The notes beneath the pieces are model-generated. The model did no database searches, was not told the DNA's origin, and was given only the letters and a program-made list of their open reading frames with translations. From contig NC_079426.1 of assembly GCF_026213295.1 (NCBI RefSeq), positions 25,690,402 through 25,754,401 on the forward strand: a stretch of DNA of 64,000 nucleotides. The letters run 5' to 3'. Made by a program: the position numbers and the translations under genes. The stretch's first letter is position 1. The number at the start of each line of letters is the position of its first letter. The DNA is from Gadus chalcogrammus. Lineage: Eukaryota > Chordata > Actinopteri > Gadiformes > Gadidae. Positions 32,622-43,134 of the stretch are shown here, piece after piece.

Positions 32622-33010
32622 GAAGCTGCATTACCCTCGCATAGCCACAAGGGGAGCAAGACCTTATTGAAGGCTGCTCCACCACAGAAGGCATCACCTT
32701 TAGTTAGGTGAAGAAGCCGAAGCCATTGTCACCCCGGCCACGCCCACTAGGCCACGCCCACTTGACGTCCTCTCTAGCGGGTGATTTCGAGCTCCAGAGG
32801 CAGAGATCAATAGGTAGACGGCGCAGAAAGCCACCCGGGCCCAAGCCCGGGAGGCTTGAAGTAGATCACGGTATTTTCTTCTCACACGCGTTAGATACAA
32901 TTCCCTCCCTTAAGCTTCAGTTACCATACCGAAACATGCCGACTTTATAACGAATAAAGTGAGTTAAAAGCAACCCGGGATTGGACTTCTTTCTTCAAGA
33001 ATATGCAACA
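32622..33010 (+). repeat. 5' LTR of the endogenous retrovirus
   Basis: It matches 40082-40461 closely from GAAGCTGCATTACCC to the terminal GCAACA. The first ~15 bases that begin the 3' LTR (TGTTAAG) are not conserved here, so the 5' border is decayed or truncated. AATAAAGTGAG near 32953 is the likely poly(A) signal. Confidence 0.85.
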
Positions 33011-33014
33011 TATT

Positions 33015-33031
33015 TGGTGACCCACGACGTT
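33015..33031 (+). other. Primer-binding site resembling tRNA-Trp
   Basis: TGGTGACCCACGACG lies five bases after the LTR end. The 3' end of vertebrate tRNA-Trp predicts TGGTGACCCCGACG; the site differs by one inserted A. This is the expected location for a retroviral primer-binding site. Confidence 0.6.
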
Positions 33032-33589
33032 TGGAAGAAAGTCCCGAGAATCCCGGCGGGCGCGACGCTAAAACAACTTCAACAGGCCACACACGTCTGA
33101 GGTAAGTAGAACTCATTGTTTTAAAGATTAAATCTGAAATAGGATTGGTTATAAGAACATTTAGGTGTAAGTTTGTTTTAGCCACCGTCCAGTCGTGCTG
33201 CTCCAGAGGCCTAGCATAACAACACGTGTAGATCAACAGTTGCAAGGAACACTGAGGGCCCTCCCTCCCCCATTCCTTACGCTTGAGTTGTTTTGAGTGC
33301 TCGTCGTTAACAATCGTTCTTGGTACTGGTTGAGAGGTAAACCTCCACTATCGGTCTCTGTATAGATCGGGCCAAAATAGTATATTAACGAGAGTTATCT
33401 TTCACTTCTCCGCTGAGGCCGGCATGGTCTGTGTTCCTAAGCAGTAGCACCATAGCGGACGTTCGGAGTGTATACTATCTTGTCTGCCGATCCGCTAAAT
33501 GTTACCCTAAACGGCATGCTTACATTTTAATTGTTCAAGTCTGTTGGTATTTTGTTACTAAAGACGATGAATTATTAAGGTTAAAGACC

Positions 33590-33740
33590 CCCTGGCCCCC
33601 TACACTCGTAAAAGACCCCCTGACCCCCTACACACGTGAAGTCCCCACCGCCCCCCCTCCAGGCCCCCTACACACGAGTACCCCCCCCCCCCCCATCCTT
33701 TTGTCCCTTTCTCCACAGGTCTGGTCGTCAGATCCCCCCC
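33590..33740 (+). repeat. CT-rich simple-sequence tract
   Basis: Repeated CCCCCT, CCCCTACACACG and a run of about 14 C at 33681 make a strongly pyrimidine-rich strand in the ERV leader. No gag-like sequence was recognised around it, from 33040 to 34160. Confidence 0.8.
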
Positions 33741-34164
33741 TCCCCACCCTTTGTCCCTGCAAACACTCTCTTCCCCTACCCTTCCTTATTCATATTGCTT
33801 AAAGAAGGCCACTCGCCTCTCTATTGTTAGTTAAATTTAAGTTATTTTCTTATTGTTCTTTCTTACCCTTGCTCCCTCCCAACCTAGACATCTGATAATG
33901 TGTTGGAACCAGATTGTAAATTTAGTATGTGTTTGTATATTTGAGGGTCTGTGTGTCTGGGTGCTGAAATACAGGGAGCCGGTCCATAGTTGATATCGGC
34001 AAAACACGCAAATATTTGTGTAGGTTGTAATCAATGTTGAGGGAACGATATGAGCTACCTCCACGTGGTGTTCCCTGGACAACGTCTCTGACGGCTAACT
34101 GCTCATAAACCAGTCCCGACATCTCGTACCTGCAATGACTAAGCAACCCAGCCATAGAATCTAA

Positions 34165-34884
34165 GAGACTACGGGCCCCTGTATCCTACAGCTCAACGTT
34201 GAAGGACTTACACGTTCCAAATGTGAAGTGATTGAACGCCTTGCTACAAAGCACTCAGCCGAAGTCCTCCTTCTACAAGAAACCCACACTAAGGAGGACA
34301 AGGAGATTAAGATCTACGGCTACCACCTTGCAGCTTCAATTCACTCTCAACATCATGGAATAGCCACGCTAGTGAAAAATGGACACACCTACTCCATACT
34401 GGATTCCTCGCATAGCAGCAATCAACAATGGATTGCTGTATCAATCGGAGATACCACAGTGGTAAATGTATACAAATCACCAAAAACAAGTTTCTCCAAC
34501 CTGCCGGCCTACCACCATCCTGTTATCTACTCTGGCGACTTTAACTGCCAAAACGAACAATGGGGTTACAAATACACAACACCAGACGGAGAAGCACTTG
34601 CAAACTGGGCATCCACCAACAACTTAACACTCCTCTACGACAGCAAACAACCATGCTCCTTTACCTCTGGCCGATGGCAAACCGGCACCAACCCTGACCT
34701 GGCCTTCTGCAGCTCCCAAGATCGCTCTACAGCACAGCGTACTGTTATCAGTAAGTTCCCACGCTCACAGCATAGACCTTCTCTCATTACCCACCCAGCT
34801 CTTGTAACTCCAACTACATCAATGCCACAGTCTGGAATGGAATTTAAAAAAATTAAACTGGGACATTTTCAGAGAAGAACTTAA
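34165..34884 (+). pseudogene. Jockey-like LINE endonuclease region
   Basis: From 34165 the frame reads CILQLNVEGL (motif with catalytic Asn), EVLLLQETHT (catalytic Glu), VVNVYKSP, then VIYSGDFNCQNEQWGY (catalytic Asp/Asn) and SQHRPSLI (catalytic His), the full set of apurinic-like endonuclease motifs of jockey/CR1-type LINEs. This domain nicks target DNA. The frame then runs into a stop at 34884 while the protein sense continues in another frame from about 34890, so a frameshift separates it from the RT. The 5' end of the LINE was not fixed. Confidence 0.85.
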
Positions 34885-34889
34885 CAAAC

Positions 34890-37127
34890 ACCCCCCTAGA
34901 CCTAGCAGAACAAGACCAAGATACTACCTACAAGCACTTTAGCAACTCCGTCATAAACGCAGCAAAAGCAAGCATACCTCGTGGCCACCGCAGAGTATAT
35001 GTTCCTGGCTGGGATGAAGAATGTGAAACATATGCTCTTCTCCATGACAATGCAACCTCCTACGAGGAATCCCAAGAAGCTGCCACCACTCTCCTCAACC
35101 ATCTTGACAACCGACGCAGAGAGAAATGGATAGAAGAAACTGAAGATATTAACTTCACACACTCCAGCAGACAAACGTGGAGCAAACTGAACAGGCTAAT
35201 TGGAAATGTCAAACCTTTCACCTCACAAGCTCCAGTTAAGGCCAATGACATAGCTAAATACCTGATAAATAATGGGAAGTTCAATACACCAAACAAAGAC
35301 TTTACCTTCAAGATCAATAGACACTTGAAAGAAGCATGGAACGCACCATCAGCTGACCAAGATCTGTGCTCTGACTTCTCCATGGCTGAGGTCAAAGCAG
35401 CCATTGCCACACTCAAACAAAACAAAGCTCCAGGACCAGACTCCGTGCACCCAGAATTCTTCCAACACCTCCCAGAATTGACCCTACTATGGCTGAAGAA
35501 CTTTTTCAACACGTGTCTCAGGACAGTGAAGATCCCAAAGATCTGGCGCACCGCCAAAATAGTTGCCATACTCAAACCAAACAAACCAGCTGAAGATCCA
35601 AAAAGCTACCGACCAATTAGCCTACTCTGCATCAGCTTCAAACTCCTTGAAAGACTGATCCTCAACCGCATCTTTGACACCGTTGATGAGAACCTCCCTA
35701 AGGAACAAGCCGGTTTCAGAAAAGGCTACTCTACCACTGACCAAGTTGCCCGACTTACTGAGGATATCACAACTGCATTTCAATGCAAAGAAAAGGCTGG
35801 TGCAGTATTTGTAGACCTGAGTGCTGCATACGACACCATATGGCATCGTGGCCTTGCCTTGATGCTGCTACAAACAATACCAAGCAAACACATGGTAAAA
35901 CGTATCATGCAGATGACGACAAACAGAAGCTTCACACTGCACATCGACCATCAAAAAACCAAAAAGAAAATGCTAAAGAATGGCGTGCCCCAGGGATCTG
36001 TTCTAGCTCCAATCTGCTTGAACATCTATACCTCGGATTTACCAAAAACAAGCAGCAAAAAATACACCTATGCAGACGACATCGCACTCCTAACTACCGG
36101 AACTTCCTTTAGCTCACTAAATGACACCTTAACTGATGATCTTACTAATCTGAACAAATACTTTATCAACTGGCGACTGAAAATGAATGAAACCAAAACT
36201 GTCAGCAGCACCTTCCATCTTGCCAACCGACTAGCCAACATCCAACAAGAAGTCAAATGTGCAGGAAACATCATCCCATTTGAAAAGTCCCCAAAATACT
36301 TGGGTGTTACTCTGGATAGAACCCTAACCTATAAACAACACCTCCAGCAAGTCAGAGCCAAGGTGGAAGCAAGAAACTGCCTCATTCACCGTCTCTGCGG
36401 AACCTCGTGGGGAGCAAGTTTCCCTGTACTCCGGACTGCTACTCTAGCACTGGCCTACTCAACAGCAGAATACTGTGCACCTATTTGGTGCAAATCCACT
36501 CACACCTCCAAGCTTGACACAGCCCTCAACCACAGCATGCGGATAGTTTCAGGATGCATAAAATCTACACCAATCTCATACTTACCAATCCTCAGGGGAA
36601 TCCCACCACCAGCAATCCGTCGTGAAGCAGCCTGCCTTAACCTTGCACAGAGAGCTCAACGCAGAGCCAGCCACCTACTCCACCACGACATCAACTCAAA
36701 CGACCCACCACCACGCCTACCGTCGAGGGAACCAATCTCTGCAAGACTCCGGGGCCTGCTGCATGAGGCAAATGGCCAGCCACCTGGGTCCTGGACCATC
36801 ACACAATGGACCAAACAGTGGGGCCAAGCCAACACCAAGCTACATGGCTACATCGAAACACCGTCCACAAGGCCTGCAGGACACAACCTCAACTGAAAAT
36901 CCTGGGTACGACTTAACAGATGCCGGACAGGACATGGACGCTTCAGAGCCAACATGCACAGGATGAACCTTTGTGTTGCCCCTGACTGCCCCTGTGGAGC
37001 CCCAGAGCAAATGGCTGATCACATCATAAACGGCTGCACCAACTACCAGTGCCCTGGTGTCCAGGCACTGTCTACCCTGAACAGTGAAGCACTGGCATGG
37101 CTAGAGGACACAAGCTTAGTAATTTAA
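34890..37127 (+). pseudogene. Jockey-like LINE reverse transcriptase with one premature stop
   Basis: The frame is open from about 34890 through 36893. It carries KQNKAPGPDSVHPE, YRPISLLCISFKLLERLI, EQAGFRKGYSTTDQV, VFVDLSAAYDTIWH (first catalytic Asp), NGVPQGSVLAP, and the YADDIALL box near 36069-36092. A TGA at 36894 interrupts it. In the same frame a Cys/His segment continues (MNLCVAPDCPCGAPEQMADH, then IINGC) to TAA at 37125. That C-terminal CxxC...H..C motif is known in jockey-like LINEs and may bind the RNA template. Without the one shift and the one stop the coding sequence is otherwise complete, so the insertion is fairly young compared with the ERV around it. Confidence 0.85.
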
Positions 37128-37510
37128 CAGTATTGAGATGTACTTTGTGACATACGAATATATATATAATGTTTTTTGATTCACCAACATTAATAGTTTA
37201 AACGATCTGTAAATGTTCACATTTGTAGTCAATTTGTTCTTCCTCTTCAGGCCTTTGCAACCCAAGCAGTGATGGATGCCCGGCATTCATGGTTTTAACC
37301 GGTGCACAAGGCGGGAGTTAGCTCAACTGCTGTAGTTCAATTACAATAACATTTGTTTCAACCGATAACTTCTGAATTTTTCTTTTAGGTTCAGTTTTTG
37401 TTTTGTTTATAGAATATCACCATATATTTAATACCAAGATGTGCATAATTGTTGTAAGTTTAGATGACTCTTTATTCTACCTAGTTTAGACGGTATTGAT
37501 TGACCTAGCT
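37128..37510. other. No gene seen; LINE 3' flank and ERV interior
   Basis: AT-rich non-coding sequence following the LINE stop. The LINE 3' border was not resolved. Confidence 0.35.
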
Positions 37511-37519
37511 CAAGATTCA

Positions 37520-37796
37520 CCAGGTGTCAGACGTAGGATTGTGGCACTTCCTGGGAGCCCCCGAGCCACACGTCGACTGCACCAGGTGTCAAGACGTAGG
37601 ATTGTGGCACTCCTTCGGAGCCTCCGAGCCACGCGTTGATCGACTAATCGTTCCTGCAGTGTTCTGAGGTGGTAACGGTGGAGCTCAATGGGAGGCTCCG
37701 GGAGAGTTAACAATCGCGGGCTCACACGGGGAGTGGTGGCGGTGGGGCTCATGGGGAGGCCCCGGGAGAGTTGTCAATCACGGGCTCACACGGTGA
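37520..37796 (+). repeat. Two consecutive tandem duplications in the ERV interior
   Basis: First pair (about 37520 and 37580): CACCAGGTGTCA, GACGTAGGATTGTGGCACT, CCGAGCCAC. Second pair (about 37669 and 37733): GTGGCGGTGG/GTAACGGTGG, GGAGGC, CCGGGAGAGTT, CGGGCTCACACGG. Each unit is about 60-65 bases. The role is unknown. Confidence 0.8.
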
Positions 37797-38635
37797 GAAA
37801 TCAAGTTAGTCAGTAAGTCAGAAGGTTGAATTAATGTATCGATTTGATGTTGACCAACAAAAAACTAGATAATTATAATAATAAATACTGTTCATGTTAT
37901 GGTATAGTTAGGTCTGGGACCTGCGTAGCTAAAAAAAACTGTTTTGGAAAAAGTAATGAACGTGTCCGGGACATGTATAGCTATAAAATAAGTAAAGATA
38001 AAACTGGGTTTTACTTTACTTCACTTTGCTAAGACATATGCACGTTTGATGTGGTATGCAAAAGGTGGCGCAATAGGATGTTGTGCAGAGAATAAGGCGT
38101 ATGCACGTTTGATGTGGTATGCTATGTACATAGGAGTGAATCAAAGTGTGGACAACATCAAATGCGAGCAATAGGTAGAATAAATGAAGATTAGGTCATC
38201 CAATATACATAGTTAGTGTAGGACAATCGGGTAGTATGATGAAGGTAACTGTTATTATGAGATACGGTTAACACAGAAGTGATATTGAACATGCAAATTT
38301 TAACATTGTTATTTCCCTTTTACATATTTTTGGTTATAGCAACTTGGTTGCACTACGGCGTTGTTAGGTTTGGTTGTCATTCAATGCGCATGGCTGAAGC
38401 AATGCGCAAGGAGGGATGTAGTGTGAAATTAAATCAAAGTAGATACTGTAAAACAATTAAAATTAGAATTAATGGAAATATGTTTTTGAACAACTAACTG
38501 CTGTACATGACTTTGTATTTCTGCAATAGAAACAAAAGTTCCAGAACCAGATGCAGACACACCCACAGAGCCTACAAACTACCACCGCCGAGCAAGGACT
38601 AACAGTCACATGAGGAGATCAAATAACAGCAGGAC

Positions 38636-39196
38636 TTGAATCGGTTCTGTTTTGGTTGTCCACCATTAGAAAAATATTGTTTGTATAAACAACATATCAT
38701 AATCAGCAACAGTTCATACAGTTTTCCACGAATAAGGTTAAAGGAATATATAAGGTATGGATATGTTATTGACAGAGCAAGGAGGGGTGTATGCGATGAT
38801 AGGCACAACATTTCATGTTGTACTTTTATCCCCAATAACACAGCTCCGGTTGGGTTGGTGGCCAGGGCGCTAGCATGATTACAATCCCTCAGGTTAGAAT
38901 TGGCAGAGAACTCCGGCATTAATGACCCTTTCACAGGATGGCTGGAGAATATGTTTGGGAGGTGGAAAGGCATGATCCAGTAAGTGCCCGTCGCGGGAAT
39001 AAATGCAGAGACCGTGTTAATTGTCACCGGCTGCCGTTGTATTCCCTGCGCACGAGGGCTACTGCATCTGCTGATCACCACAGCAGTGGGCGCTACAGAA
39101 GCGCCAAGCGCCATTCAGGCTTACATGGGGATCAGATATGATCCGATGAAAGTGGACAAGACCTCACCTGAGGGGCCCGACCCTATCCAGCTGTAA
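38636..39196 (+). pseudogene. Retroviral envelope transmembrane-subunit remnant
   Basis: One reading frame, broken by TGA at 38876 and TAA at 38981, carries the order expected of a retroviral transmembrane subunit: a Cys-rich loop ending in a CC pair (CDDRHNISCC), a helical segment with ELAENSGINDPF, a Trp-rich juxtamembrane part, then a hydrophobic membrane span with a Cys cluster and a short tail ending at TAA (39194). The spacing in the Cys loop is one residue longer than the common C-x6-CC. The surface subunit and fusion peptide were not recognised. The reading is consistent with env lying just upstream of the 3' LTR. Non-functional because of the two stops. Confidence 0.75.
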
Positions 39197-40054
39197 TATG
39201 TAGAATAGTCAACACCTATACTATTCTAGTAGAAGCGCCAGTATATAAGATAATCAATATCCCGGATTTACTTGAATAACAAATTTTGAACCACCAAGAC
39301 GAGTTGTGTTTGTTATTATATAGTATTGTTTGGTTGCGAGTGCAACCCGTTATTTCTGTATCGCTGCATTGATAATGGTATTGTTGATCTTCTTTGAGAC
39401 GGTTGTTTACAGGCCACCTGTTGCTGACACGACGACGATGGAGAACCTGTTTGGAGGCTCCCATGATGTAAAAGTAACCTCTTTGTGAGCTGAGCCCTTG
39501 ACAAGGAGGGACGAGTCTTGGGTTCATGAATTACAGGCCCGACGGCGACAGAAGAAACAATGGCTACGATAATAACAACGCCCAAAACCACCCACATGCA
39601 ACAGCGCACCAATACACAAAGATCACCTGAACCACCCAAATCCCTGCTAGCCTATCAATCATTTTGGAATTTTTTAAATTGTATTATGACTACCAATTTT
39701 TACTTTACTTTTGCACATGTTGAAAATTGTATGACCTTGTAGCACATAACCGAAGGGTATTAGCTAAGGATTTCTATGGATACTTTTGTTTGTGTGTTGT
39801 TTGACCATATGATTGTATGATAACAAGATATAAGTTCATTGTTGTATTGTTAAATAATGACCTGTATTTCCTATGAGACCCACAATGTGAATACCGTTTC
39901 AATATTATGGGGACGCGTAGTGGTTTTTCTCTATTCGATAGAGTTGTTCCCACACGGTTGATGGTGTTGATGATTTATCCTACTTTGACTATGTTATCAG
40001 TGTGGTAAATGGTGTTTATGATTTAAAATATTATTGTATGGTCATCTGAGATGA

Positions 40055-40066
40055 CCAAGGAGGGAT
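40055..40066 (+). other. Polypurine tract before the 3' LTR
   Basis: CCAAGGAGGGAT directly precedes TGTTAAG, the first bases of the 3' LTR. The position and composition fit a plus-strand primer site. Confidence 0.6.
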
Positions 40067-40461
40067 TGTTAAGTATTTTAAGAAGCTGCATTACCCTCAC
40101 ATGCAAGCAAGACCTTATTGAAGGCTTCTCCACCACAGAAGGCATCATCTTTAGTTAGGTGAAGAAGCCGAAGCCATTGTCAGCCCGGCCACGCCCACTA
40201 GGCCACGCCTACTTGACGTCCTCTCTAGCGGGTGATTTCGAACTCCAGAGGCAGAGATCAATAGGTAGACGGCGCAGAAAGCCACCCGGGCCTAAGCTCG
40301 GGGGGCTTGAAGTAGATCACGGTATTTTCCTCTCACACGCGTTAGATACAATTCCCTCCCTTAAGCTTCAGTTACCATACCGAAACATGCCGACTTTATA
40401 ACGAATAAAGTGAGTTAAAAGCAACCCGGGATTGGACTACTTTCTTCAAGAATACGCAACA
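40067..40461 (+). repeat. 3' LTR of the endogenous retrovirus
   Basis: 395 bp from TGTTAAG to GCAACA (TG...CA). Contains AATAAAGTGAG near its 3' end. It differs from the 5' LTR by scattered substitutions and one indel in the CTCRCAT...GCAAGACC region. Confidence 0.9.
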
Positions 40462-40636
40462 GTAGCCCATAGCGGGCAAACTACTCCATACATAAGATCT
40501 CTTTAGTGCAATCAACGTTTAATGGACGGTCAAAGGGTAACAACTAAACCTCATCACAGGAATGATTTAAATTTATGTCAAATTCAGCTTTCCACGGTGC
40601 ATTTTACAGCCTAATAAATAAAGCCTACCACTCTGG

Positions 40637-40960
40637 AAAGAGAAGGACTAGGGAGTGCTCCTCCCTCTGGACAGAATAGGACTAGGGAGTGCTCCTCCCT
40701 CTCATATCACCATACATTGAAGGACTAGGGAGTGCTCCTCCCTCTGGACAGAGAAGGACTAGGGAGTGCTCCTTCCTCTCATATCACCATACAGAGAAGG
40801 ACTAGGGATTGCTCATCATTCTGGAAAGAGAAGGACTAGGGGGTGTTCCTACCTCTGGCCTCATATCACCACAAAGAAGGAATAGGGAGGGCTCCTACCT
40901 CTGGCCTCATGTCACCATACAGAGAAGGACCCGGGAATGCTCATCCCTAGGACAGAGGGC
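40637..40960 (+). repeat. Minisatellite, irregular 40-60-bp units
   Basis: GAAGGACTAGGGAGTGCTCC followed by TCCCTCTGGACAGA or TCCCTCTCATATCACCATAC recurs about eight times with alternating linker types, implying a higher-order pair of units. Sequence decays towards the right end. Confidence 0.85.
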
Positions 40961-41577
40961 AGCTGTATCTTTGGGAAGCGCACCTTTTTCAATAAGAGCT
41001 TAAACGGAGGTCCTGACCCCTGCTGCTCACTAAACATCCCTTGATACTCATCACAAGAGGAGGAGGGCTAACCCTGGTGTCCTGGCTCTTGTACCAACTA
41101 ATCATCCCTTAACCTCTGATTGGATAGCCTCATTCCTCACCCCTCCACTGTGACCAGTGTGTGGTGGTCATACTGGGTTACACATACTGGTAGTGGATGA
41201 AGTCTATGTAAATACTATGTAAAAGCGCTTTAGGTACCTTAAAGGGTCACTTAATTAGTTAACATGAACACCATTAGTCAGTTATGTTAGCTAATACTTC
41301 TAAGTGCATGAACTAATGTTAATTAATGTTGTACCTTTGCATTATAAAGAGTCCCAGTGGAATTACTCCTCAGCATGTACTTAGAGTGCAGTGTTCTCTG
41401 CACTGGCTCACAGCTACCGTTACACAAGCTGGGACCAACAAACCACAGTAAAGAGCAAGGAAAACACTACAAAGTAAATAGACCTGATGCACATTCATAG
41501 TTTGGGACGAGTAAGGTATATTTGAGACAGTTGCACATCCTATAGGGGGCTGGAGAGACTAGGCCATCTCCATCCCT
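40961..41577. other. No gene seen
   Basis: Intron-like sequence. TAACATGAACACCATTAGTC...GCTAATACTTC around 41260-41320 recalls ends of common teleost DNA transposons, but no pair of termini was found. Confidence 0.35.
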
Positions 41578-41643
41578 TAGTGTGTGTGTGTGTGTGTGAG
41601 AGAGTGTGAGTGTGAGTGTGAGTGTGTGTGTGTGTGTGTGTGT
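41578..41643 (+). repeat. (TG)n microsatellite, left half of an interrupted array
   Basis: TG repeats with a few GAG interruptions. The array resumes as GTGTGTGT at 43439 after the LTR element, showing that the element inserted into a TG tract. Confidence 0.9.
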
Positions 41644-42027
41644 TGTGGTAACCCGCTCCTTGAATGAGCCGGGTTCCAGGTATAAACGACACGTTTATCG
41701 AGGGTTAACGCCATTTCAGGCATTTATTCAACAATCAACTTAAATCAATCAAACAAGGAAGGAGTCGCGGTCTCTAGGGCCTCCGTGGGCCTCTAGGCTC
41801 TCTCGCTGCCACGAGCCCTTCCTTCCTGCACCCGACCCGTGCTGTGCTGTGCTGTGCCTCCTTTTAAAATGGCTCCTCCGCTTTCGGCCAGGTGTCCCCC
41901 AATCACCCTGATTGGGGAGCCGAAAGGGCTGCTCTTCGTCGCCGGCTGGTGGGTGGGGGTTGTATACCCAGTCCTTAACAGTACCCCGGGCCCGTCCAGG
42001 CCGAGGTTTCCGTGGCGGGATGCCACA
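41644..42027 (-). repeat. LTR (downstream copy, minus orientation)
   Basis: 384 bp. By eye the only difference from 43055-43438 was GGGGGTTGTA here against GGGGTTGGTA there (near 41955 / 43366). Contains CCTTTTAAAATGG, which on the minus strand gives CCATTTTAAAAGG, a possible TATA-like element. Confidence 0.92.
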
Positions 42028-43134
42028 CTCCTCCACCCTTTGTCCAAGCCCCAGGTAGCCGAGGGACCCGCCCAGGATGGTGTCTCGCCGGGGCCGGGTG
42101 TCTCCTGCGGCGCCGGCTGCGTCCCTCGCGTCGGCTGCGTCGTCTCCGGCCGCGTCGTCTCCGGCAGCGTCGTCTCCGGCAGCGTCGTCTCCGGCCGCTT
42201 CGTCTCCGGCCGCTTCGTCTCCCGCCGCTTCGTCTCCCGCCGCCTCGTCTCCCGCCGCCTCGTCTCCCGCCGCCTCGTCTCCCGCCGCCTCGTCTCCCGC
42301 CGCCTCGTCTCCCGCTGCGCCGGCGGCGGCTGCCTCTCCTGCCGCGGCGGCGACCGCATCTCTCCTGCCCCGGGACTCTAGTGCCGGGTCCCAAAGCCGA
42401 CGGAATATCGGGCAATCCCTCCCAATTAGGAACGGCACCGGCAGGTGTGGCACGACCCCTGCCCTAGCCGTAAACACCCCCTGTGGTGTCCGGACGACCA
42501 TGTGGCAGGTCTCATAAGTTCGTGTGTCCCCGTGTACGCATGTCACCTCCATGGGTGACCCTTCCCTTCCCACCGCCAGGTCGGGCCGGAGGAGGGTGAC
42601 CATGCTGCCAGTGTCCACTATGGCCTGCGTCTGTTTGGTCATCACTCTCGCAGGTACGGTTGGGCACCCAGACGCTCCCTTTGCCCAACATGTCACCAGC
42701 ATGCAGGGCCGGCCCGTCCCCACGTCCGCGTAGGCCGACGGCACTGTCACGTCCCGGTCTCGCGCTGCGGCCTCGTCTCGCGCTGCGGCGGCGTCCCTTG
42801 CGCCGGCGGCGTCCCTTGCGCCGGCGGCGGCGTCCCTTGCGGCGGCGGCGGCGTCCCTTTCGGCGGCGGCGGCGTCTCTTGCGGCAGCGGCGACGTCTCT
42901 TGCGGCAGCGGCGACGTCTCTGGCGGCGGCGGCGACGTCCCTTGCGGCTGCGGCGGCGGCGTCCCTTGCGGCGGCGGCGGCGTCTCTTGCGGCGGCGGCG
43001 GCGGTACCGGAGAGCCGTAGTGGGACCTTCAAGGTGCCTGCATTCTCCACCAAGTGTGGTAACCCGCTCCTTGAATGAGCCGGGTTCCAGGTATAAACGA
43101 CACGTTTATCGAGGGTTAACGCCATTTCAGGCAT
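41749..43134 (-). CDS. Retropepsin-like aspartic protease flanked by Ala-rich repeats (461 codons)
   Basis: Residues 1-27 lie in the upstream LTR. Residues 45-125 are AAAARD-type repeats. The protease core follows: AIVDTGSMVTLLRPDL (catalytic DTG at 174-176), VTCVHGDTRTYET (flap strand region), then LPVPFLIGRDCPIF (hydrophobic-hydrophobic-Gly before the alpha helix). This is the Ty3/Gypsy-type single-domain protease that acts as a dimer to process Gag-Pol. Residues 275-334 are twelve 5-residue repeats, eight GDEAA then four GDDAA. The last ~110 residues run into the other LTR. The frame is open throughout. Real translation probably begins in or just after the upstream LTR; the start is uncertain. 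Whether the protein is made is unknown. Confidence 0.75.
   Translation of the reverse strand: MPEMALTLDKRVVYTWNPAHSRSGLPHLVENAGTLKVPLRLSGTAAAAARDAAAAARDAAAAAARDVAAAARDVAAAARDVAAAARDAAAAERDAAAAARDAAAGARDAAGARDAAAARDEAAARDRDVTVPSAYADVGTGRPCMLVTCWAKGASGCPTVPARVMTKQTQAIVDTGSMVTLLRPDLAVGREGSPMEVTCVHGDTRTYETCHMVVRTPQGVFTARAGVVPHLPVPFLIGRDCPIFRRLWDPALESRGRRDAVAAAAGEAAAAGAAGDEAAGDEAAGDEAAGDEAAGDEAAGDEAAGDEAAGDEAAGDDAAGDDAAGDDAAGDDAADARDAAGAAGDTRPRRDTILGGSLGYLGLGQRVEECGIPPRKPRPGRARGTVKDWVYNPHPPAGDEEQPFRLPNQGDWGTPGRKRRSHFKRRHSTAQHGSGAGRKGSWQRESLEAHGGPRDRDSFLV
42132..42311 (-). repeat. 15-bp coding minisatellite (12 units, GDEAA/GDDAA)
   Basis: TCGTCTCCCGCCGCC and variants TCGTCTCCGGCAGCG repeat in strict 15-base register on the plus strand, encoding (GDEAA)8(GDDAA)4 on the minus strand. 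Length in multiples of three preserves the frame. Confidence 0.9.
42770..43010 (-). repeat. GCG-rich coding repeat (AAAARD type)
   Basis: GCGGCGGCGTCCCTTGCG and variants in 15-24-base steps encode A(3-6)RD units on the minus strand. Unit length varies by whole codons, so the frame stays open. Confidence 0.88.

Larger units (their letters stand above)
32622..40461 (+). mobile_element. Decayed endogenous retrovirus with a LINE insertion
   Basis: Two direct LTRs (32622-33010, 40067-40461), a tRNA-Trp-like primer-binding site, a polypurine tract and an env transmembrane remnant define a provirus. I could identify no gag, protease, polymerase or integrase. The interior instead holds a CT-rich leader (33590-33780), a 3-kb jockey-like LINE (34165-37127), a duplicated segment (37520-37796) and the env end. 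It is old and replication-incompetent as it stands. Confidence 0.8.

Noticed and set aside
38599..39114. 171-codon minus-strand frame
   Set aside because: Opposite strand of the envelope transmembrane remnant; the plus frame has the Cys and membrane-span pattern.
40637..40960. Possible CRISPR-like or coding repeat
   Set aside because: Repeats vary and linkers are themselves repeated; it is a minisatellite without a maintained frame.
42077..42517. Plus-strand frame of repeated SSPAA pentapeptides
   Set aside because: It is the antisense of the GDEAA/GDDAA minisatellite in the minus-strand protease frame; 15-bp GC-rich repeats leave all frames open.
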